Shown: positions 57,121 to 64,000 of the stretch, piece by piece
Layout: the number at the start of each line of letters is the position of its first letter
Numbering within the stretch: the stretch's first letter is position 1
Assembly: GCF_963966145.1 (NCBI RefSeq)
Contig: NC_091055.1
Span: 2,170,001-2,234,000, forward strand
Length of the DNA stretch: 64,000 bases
Reading direction: 5' to 3'
From: Tenebrio molitor
Lineage: Eukaryota > Arthropoda > Insecta > Coleoptera > Tenebrionidae
Translations under genes and position numbers: made by a program
Notes under the pieces: generated by a model
Database searches by the model: none
Told to the model about the DNA's origin: nothing
What the model saw: only the letters and a program-made list of their open reading frames with translations

Positions 57121-57748
57121 AGAAATATACTTGTAGACAGAACAGTCTCGTTATTGACTTAACTTGCCCAAATCGTAAACAGTTAACGTACTTAACTTAC
57201 GCCTATAGCTATCGGCGAATGATTAATTATGTCAAGTCTGGAAACGTAGACGTTTGGGGTAGAATTAGAGCAAGATTAAATCGAAAGTAAGGACGAATTC
57301 GGCGACACATTTATCGTCGTCTGGAGTTGCAGGTTAAGGACAGAGTAAATATTTGTGAAATGAGTTATGGCGCGATCTGAAAATTTCGCTTTTGTTTAAA
57401 TTCGACCCATAAGTTATGAATTGGGGAGAGAAAATGTGTTTTGAGAAGTCTGTGTCATTAATAAATACCGTATTTTAATTATCGGGTATGGTTTTACTCC
57501 AGTTTATTAATCTGTGTATATATAACTAACAGAATTCCAGCATTATTTGTGATTGCAATTATTACCTAATTCCGTTAGCCATATATGTGCTAAATAATTA
57601 TAATTACCACACTTTTGAGATGTCTCGTTGAAATAATGATAGTCTGATCCGAGATTTACAACGACAAAGACATTTTTTCATCGCATATTGAAAACCTTCC
57701 CCTCTGAAAATCGATCATAGCCGGAGGTGAATTAGTGGTCGTGCGAAG

Positions 57749-58859
57749 ATGTTTGGTTGTTTCTGTGTAAGATTTTGTTGTTTGGTGTTTTTCGTGGAAG
57801 TTGCGGTCGCGAAGACAACAGAGAACTACCCCATAGCAACAACGGAAATCCCCACGCGGGAGACCTCCACGAAATCGAGGTATTTATGGCGGCGCGATCA
57901 TTTTTCAGTGGTTTGAGCACGATGTACGATTTACCAGATATGAGCGAGGCTTGGAGGACTACGAGGAGGCGCAAGCTCGCGAAGGCAGAGGCATGATGGA
58001 CGATGACGACCACGACCCGCATGATCACGACCACGATATGCAAGAACAAAAAGCCGTCAAGGAGGACCCCTGGGCCGGGTACTACGATTTTATTATCAAC
58101 GAGGGCTCCTTCAAGTTCTGGGCGGCCTTCCAGGTAAGACAACGCCGCAAATAGACAACCAGCAATACACCGCAATTCGGCCGTTGAGATTTTTTGTTGA
58201 TTCGCAAAAGTCCCGCTTACGAATTTGATCATAATAAAATCATATTTTAAAAACTGGTCACGTTCCTGTTTCCTGCTAGTGCTACAACACAGTCATGGCT
58301 ATTTGAAGAATTATGTATCTACCTATTTCGACGGGTGTAGTTTTTTGCAGGATGGTTGCAGGAAACTAATAAAATTACGTCATCTTATCGGTTTGATGGC
58401 TGGTTATTAATTAAAGTTTTTTTTTAATTGACGTCGAGTAGTTGGCCATTAAATAAATTAAGCTCGGATGGTTCGATTCGCGAAGGATCGCTTGAATAAT
58501 ATCTATATTCAGCCTTTGTTGCGGTATGTAGATCTTATCGCGGACAAAAGCGAATTAATAAAATTTCTCATCATTTTAATAGCTAATTATTCATAGACGC
58601 ATACTTGTATTTGAAGCAATTATAATGTCATTTATAATTTTTTGTTTTTCAGCTCGTAACAGCGCTCCTGTTAATCTATTCGGCATTCGCGGCTGTTTAC
58701 TATGCAAAATTCAACGTCATTACTACAGATTATGATTATTATGATGATTTCTTCGGAAGGTCAAACAAGGAGTCATCTTCGAGCAGTTTATGGTCAGGTT
58801 TATCAGCTCAAACATTTCAAAGGATATTCGACGCTCTATCCTCCAAGAAATATTCATAA
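57749..58859 (+). CDS. Small acidic/His-rich membrane protein, unknown
   Basis: Three exons, 57749-57879, 57938-58133 and 58653-58859, give 177 residues. It has a Cys/Phe-rich signal peptide (about 1-21), a TTENYP-rich stretch, an acidic and histidine-rich block (DDDDHDPHDHDHD), the segment WAGYYDFIINEGSFKFW at 89-105, a TM helix at about 107-127 (LVTALLLIYSAFAAVYY) and a Tyr/Asp- then Ser-rich tail. Intron 1 is 58 bp with the AG at 57937; an earlier AG at 57908 would leave only 29 bp and the wrong phase. The plan (signal peptide, intron in phase 2 soon after, metal-binding-looking acidic region, one TM helix) parallels the neighbour at 55743, so the two may be distant paralogs. Function not recognised; the DH-run could bind metal ions. 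Confidence 0.75.
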
Positions 58860-58971
58860 ATGTTGACACGAAAAGCCGGATACTCGAGCCAAAGACTTCA
58901 TCGATCACAAACTGAAAGTTCAACGATTTTTTGCCGTTTATGGTATTTGTGCTTTTCGTCCACATATAAAT

Positions 58972-58977
58972 AATAAA
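58972..58977 (+). terminator. Poly(A) signal AATAAA
   Basis: AATAAA 112 bp after the stop codon of the small membrane protein gene. Confidence 0.65.
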
Positions 58978-61900
58978 AGCTTTAGTTGTTTTTTAATCCG
59001 TATTTTTATTTTGGACATAAATTTAATTTCCATGCATTAAACATGGTCAGTCAACTATTTAGTAACGGTACCGACAACAGTTTTTGTGTTTTGTGCGGTG
59101 GGACTGCAAAATATGACAGCAACGACAAAATTATGGACCTCACGATTTAATTTATGTATTTTCCGATAACATTCGTCACAAATCTGTTTATAAATGCTTC
59201 TAATTAAATTCACGGCTGCTAATTTTGTAATAATTGTCAATTAATTTACATACAATAACAGCCAATTTTTCAATTAAATCTGGAATGTAAGCCGGCAATA
59301 GATCGAGCTGTTTATGTGGTCGCTCCGTTCTGCAACTGGCCTAGCCACAAAGCCTAATAGGCATACTTACGTTATTATTGCATACATAGTTTCAATTAGG
59401 TTCACGTTGGAACAGTTATCTACCTGAAAAGAATAATCATGATGGAGTGCAAGTAGATCACAACATCCTTCGGAACAAATTTCATTAGTCCATCCAAATG
59501 ACTTCACGTTTTACTTAACAGTAATGGTTGGATAACGAACGGAATCCGTAATAGAGCAGCGACTTGTCCCATCCGAAAGGGCGGACAGTAGTATGTACTT
59601 CTTCGCCGAAAGTGAATTGATTGGAGAATGTTATAATTTGTAATGGCAGCGTGGGTATGCGATGGAGACGCATAAGTATCCGCGATAACCTGTGCAGTGG
59701 GTACTTGGCGTGCGGTTTGGTGCCATTGAACCCGCTCTAAGGCACTTACTTCCTCTACTTTGTCGTCTCTACTCTCTATCCTCCCGGACTGACACCACGG
59801 ACTTTGGTGCCGGCCAAAACCCCGTCCCAAAATAAAAGATTAAGTCGTCGTTTTATCGGCGAATTAATTTCGTCCGAAGATAACGCTCAGGGGTACTCTC
59901 GCAACGTATGGACGAAGCTGGTTCTTGCGCGATTTTTTCGTGGTACCCGGTCGACTCGTTTCCGGCAATAAGTCACTTTTGCATCAGAATGACAGCCGAG
60001 TGGCCACATAAACGTCTTCATTTGTATGGATCTCGAGACTTTTATGGCCCAGCCTGAGCGCTTGCCATAAATCCTGGGAAATTGAAGCAATTAGTGCGAC
60101 TTGAACCAGAAAATCTGCAACACGAGATTATTCCAACAATTCGTCACTGTCCAAAGAATAACCTTCACATTCAACTCGTTAGAACTTGACCGACTGCTGC
60201 GGCCGATCAGTTTTAAGGGTTCAAGGGCAATCGCTCGCTTTGCCGTTTTCACTTTGCGAAATGTGGCGAGTTTTTGGGAAAAGAGCTCGGCGGTTCTTTG
60301 GCTGGAGCTGCAGGTGGTTTTTCTCGTCGCGTCTTTGTTGGAGCCGACGCATTAAGCTTGTTAACAAGAAGTTCCCACGCATTATTTAACAAATTAACAG
60401 AGCACCATTGTAAGTAAACACAACAAATAAGAAAAGCAAGCAGTATCCCAGGCGCTCTTGTTTATGATAAATAAATTAAACCGGACACGCAACGGTCCTG
60501 TTAATTAAAATTTTACGAAAAATCTCCGGTCCGCCGTATTAGCATTTTTATCTTAAAAATGCATCGAAATTTCGCTAGCACCGCGCTATCTGGAGAGCCC
60601 TGCTCGCTTCTTTTTGAGTGCGACGCCTAAGCGCTGCAGGTGTAAGAAGATCCGAGATGTAAGTCAGAGAGCAGCTCAGAGTTTCTGGGGGCACCGGCGC
60701 GTTCACATGGCTGCGTAAAAACTACATTGCAAGAACAATACTCGCTCTTGGTTGTTTATTTTGAATGTGACGATGGTCGGATTTTTGTCGTGTTGCTAGT
60801 GATGGATTTATCGTGAACCATGGAGACTTTCTGTGCTTCCGGAACGCCCCAGAAATTTCGAACCGGCCTCACCAGCTTCCACCACAATGTACCCTGTCAC
60901 AGGAACCTGCGACAAATCGGGGTGAGTACATTCTACCCAAAATAGAAACATATTGTTGCGTAACCAGGAACACGGTGTTCCATTAATAACTTCAAAAAAA
61001 ATTTGTATAATGAGATTCCACTCATTACAATTTTTTGACGGAGATAAATTTGGACAATAGCTCTCGGTATAATTCAAGGATTTTGTCATTTTGTCGTTCA
61101 ATTTTTCCTCCTACGGAACCTTCGTTTTTTCTCCAAAACGCACACCGAATTAAATTAGGTCCAATACAACAGCCCAGTCTATTATTACATAATTATATAC
61201 ATTATGTTTGTCTAATAGGTATTATTTGTACGTTTTTAACAATATATGTACTTAATTTTTTTCCTCAAGTTCCCCAAGGTATTGCTTTGGTAGAATCAAT
61301 GTCCACGAGTTTATTTCCTGTCAAAATAAACCAGTTCGAGGATAAAGCGACTTGACTTTTCATAAACAAATCGATAAAGTGGAGTGACAGGACATTTCGT
61401 CCTTACGTTGATGTCGTTAACTGGAAAATTGTATTTACAGTAAGTGCATTATGGATGGGTAACATGTGGTTGATCGGCAACGGTGTGACATTGTAAAATG
61501 GTCGGATGCGGTCATTTCCAGAGATTTTAATGACGGTTTGCCGTAAATCTGAATGAGAATCGAGCCCCGTTAGGAGAGATCGTGTTTATCGGGTTGGATT
61601 GATTGAGTTATTTTCGAAATGTTTGCTGTCGGGTGTCGATAGTTAACCTTTGACTAGTCCAGCTTTGAAGAGACCGCGTGTTGCCATGAATCCACAAGCA
61701 AATATTGTCAAGGTTTAGCCGGGTTGACACAGGTGTCCCGCGCTAAATAAATCTTGACCTACCTAAACGCATAGACAACTCTTTCGGTTCTTTAAAAGCG
61801 ATTATAGTTTGTCAAACGTCTAGTTCGGAAACGTGACGGCTTTTTTTGCGGGTATCTCCGCCGAAACCATACGTTATGGGTGAGATTAATTCGGATCAGG

Positions 61901-63119
61901 CAACTGATACAGTGACTTGGCCTTTTGTCTGAGTCTTCTTGGAAACAATGTCCGACTATGGTAATTACAGAAGCACCGGAAGAACATTTAAATTTTTATT
62001 GTTAGCACCGGTCGGATGGCATCATGGTCAAAGATTTTGTAATATATTTTTTCAAAAATAACAACCTTGAGTCTGGTTCTCGTCACCGGATAAAAGAGAT
62101 AAACCGATCAAATCTTAATCGTCGAATATTCCTAATTTTTTCTACCTTCCAACTTGATATTTTTACGGTAGGATGAAACCAAATTAAGTGGTTTTTTCCC
62201 AATTATTTTCGTTCGGTCAAACATCGCTCAGAAGGAACGCAATAATGAGCGCTAGCGCACAAAACGCGAAACACGAACACAAGTCAAAATTTACGGTAAT
62301 TGCTAATAAAAAATTCACATTGCAAAATAGACGATGAGAAGATTTCACAAAGTTGACAAGCGTGATAACCGAATTATTTCGATTTTTCTTCGAGGGGATA
62401 GCGAATCATAAACGTGAAAAGTGAAGAATGAGGATAATCGTCGGTCCAAGCATGGCTAAATTGCCAATAAACCACTTCAGAAATATCCATTGTAACGTGA
62501 ATAACCCATTTTCAAATGTTGCATAACAACGAAGAATACAAAAAAATATTTTTAATTTGTGGTAGATGGCGCCAGTCGCGCAACACCACCATAGATAATA
62601 TAATAATATACTATCGTATATAGAATGCATAAAAATGCATTTCATTATTTTATTTTACTAAATTGTATTGAAAGTATTTTTGAGGCACTTCCAGTGACGT
62701 TACCTAATAGATACTTTTTCTAATAAGAACAACATCAGTTAAAATTTAAATTGATTTATTTTTACGAGAAAAATAGAAACCACTGACTAACTGTTATGTA
62801 CCTTCAAAAGCAAGTTCTTTGGAATAGGCACTATGACTTAGTCTTCCACTACTGGTAAAATCTTCTAGCAAAATGAATTCCACAAATTCGATAACTTATT
62901 ATAAATTCTTTGTCTTTCAGGTTTCAGCGCTTAAGTATTCTATAGATATGTATATGAATTTTGGCAAAAGGAATTCTGCCTACAAAATTAAAAAGTGTAT
63001 TTTGACATCTTTTTACTGTCACAATTTAAAGAAAAAACCACGGCCTCCTAGAGACTCGTTTTGAAATATACATATAACCAGTATGATTTTCCAAAATCTA
63101 CAAAGGACTTTGCATTCTA
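58978..63119. other. Intergenic, no gene seen
   Basis: No supported gene. A pyrimidine-rich CTTTGTCTTTCAG followed by an open frame to 63064 could be an orphan last exon, but no upstream exon or protein similarity supports it. Confidence 0.45.
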
Positions 63120-63350
63120 CCGGGTAATCAAGAAGGACTGTTTAAGTTGGCAGTACAATTAAGAAAATTTTTTAATTCGGTTATTTATAACACTGCAACT
63201 GGATATGTTTTGTTTTTTTATTTGACAAATATCTGATATAGGTATAGCATTAACAACGACAAGCCACCAACAACCGGAAATTACTCCTGTTATACGATTT
63301 AAAATACGATCCAGTGTTACCAACTTAAACAGTCCTTCTTGATCACCCCG
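63120..63350. mobile_element. Short MITE, about 230 bp
   Basis: CGGGTAATCAAGAAGGACTG and on to TTTAAGTTGGCA (from 63121) is matched by the reverse complement of 63318-63350, about 32 bp with few mismatches, and TA flanks both ends. AT-rich interior, no frame. Too small for a transposase; it must be mobilised in trans. Confidence 0.8.
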
Positions 63351-64000
63351 TATATGTTCTATGTTATCAATGGGGAATTATCAAAAACAGATTTTTCGAA
63401 TGCGACTGGCCGGATAAGAGACGAGTCTCTTATGTATCTCGGAGGCCCTGGAAAAATTATATGTATTCACAGATAAGGTTCTCGATGATAAAATAAACTC
63501 ATTGTTCATTTTTGAGACTCCAAATTAAAAGAGAGGACATTATCGATAAATGCCGTTAGTGTAACAAAGACGGAAGTACACTATTTTTAGGGATTTTTGT
63601 GACTTGAAATTTTACCTGTCAAACAGATTAACTTAACATTACGCCAAAATAAGTGAGATGGAAATATTCGTCGCAACCGTTGTCGTTACCTTATTTATTA
63701 TCGAGAACCTTATCACAGAAACATTACAAGCGACATCTATACATTTGCGGCTAAAGCTAGTTTGGCACGATGCTAAATTTTGTAGAAAATTTGTTAGAAA
63801 ATGAGAGAGACCCTCGATCAGGACCAGTGAACGGTCAGGATCATAGTCTGTCTTTGTCATTTTTACAGAATCACAATCGTTCAGAATTATTATGCCATTA
63901 GCTAGTAAAAAACAAATAGTCAAAATCTTTTTTAATATTTAAAATAAACGAGATCAAAGCTACACCTTTTGAGCCCCCATATCTTCAAATCTAAGAGGTA
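63351..64000. other. Intergenic, no gene seen
   Basis: AT-rich end of the window without a supported feature. Confidence 0.45.

Noticed and set aside
58653..58965. Minus-strand frame at 58723-58965
   Set aside because: Antisense of the last exon of the small membrane protein; no features of its own.
62873..63064. Possible terminal exon after CTTTGTCTTTCAG at 62921
   Set aside because: A splice-acceptor-like site and a 45-residue frame alone are not enough; no partner exon or similarity found.

Overview
This window is nuclear DNA of an insect. Protein-coding genes are split by canonical GT-AG introns, many only about 48-60 bp long. The spacer DNA is AT-rich and full of short inverted-repeat transposons, and the recognisable proteins are animal signalling and trafficking proteins. 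The very short introns, a single FGF receptor and the TA-flanked CAGGGTG-ended elements suggest a beetle of the Tribolium type, but that placement is an inference and not proven by the sequence.

Layout. Positions 1-29 kb hold no gene I can support. They contain miniature inverted-repeat elements, a perfect 60-bp-arm hairpin, a large palindrome, decayed transposase and reverse-transcriptase fragments, and one GC-rich TATA-bearing segment near 17.2 kb that looks like a promoter with a non-coding first exon. Positions 29.39-34.98 kb (minus strand) carry a complete FGF-receptor tyrosine kinase gene. Its 5' side probably continues through a long intron to a GC-rich non-coding exon near 43.6 kb; that intron holds a nest of three transposon-like elements at 38.9-40.5 kb. 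At 47.69-48.36 kb (plus) lies an intronless protein with two SC35-like RNA-recognition motifs. At 49.62-53.89 kb (minus) lies a complete 14-exon synaptojanin. At 55.74-57.09 and 57.75-58.86 kb (plus) two neighbouring small genes encode secreted/single-pass membrane proteins of unknown function. Positions 59-64 kb hold no supported gene.

Main discovery. The extracellular part of the FGF receptor is built from repeated exon units. The last unit has been duplicated in tandem (about 1.34 kb per copy, 30986-32328 and 32326-33672) with both breakpoints inside exons and a 3-bp microhomology at the join. The fusion made a hybrid exon (32244-32511) that stays open and keeps the splice phase, so a receptor with seven Ig domains can be translated. 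Each copy also holds two alternative exons for the first half of the membrane-proximal Ig domain. Their phases make joint inclusion frameshifting, so they must be used one at a time. The array can thus encode four long forms, plus five-Ig forms if one cassette is skipped. Divergence is high at the edges of the copies and almost nil in the centre, as expected from ongoing gene conversion.

The genes are not an operon and no shared pathway is evident: FGF signalling, splicing-type RNA binding, phosphoinositide turnover at synaptic membranes, and two unknown membrane proteins. Coordinates of exons were worked out by hand from reading frames, splice sites and phase agreement.
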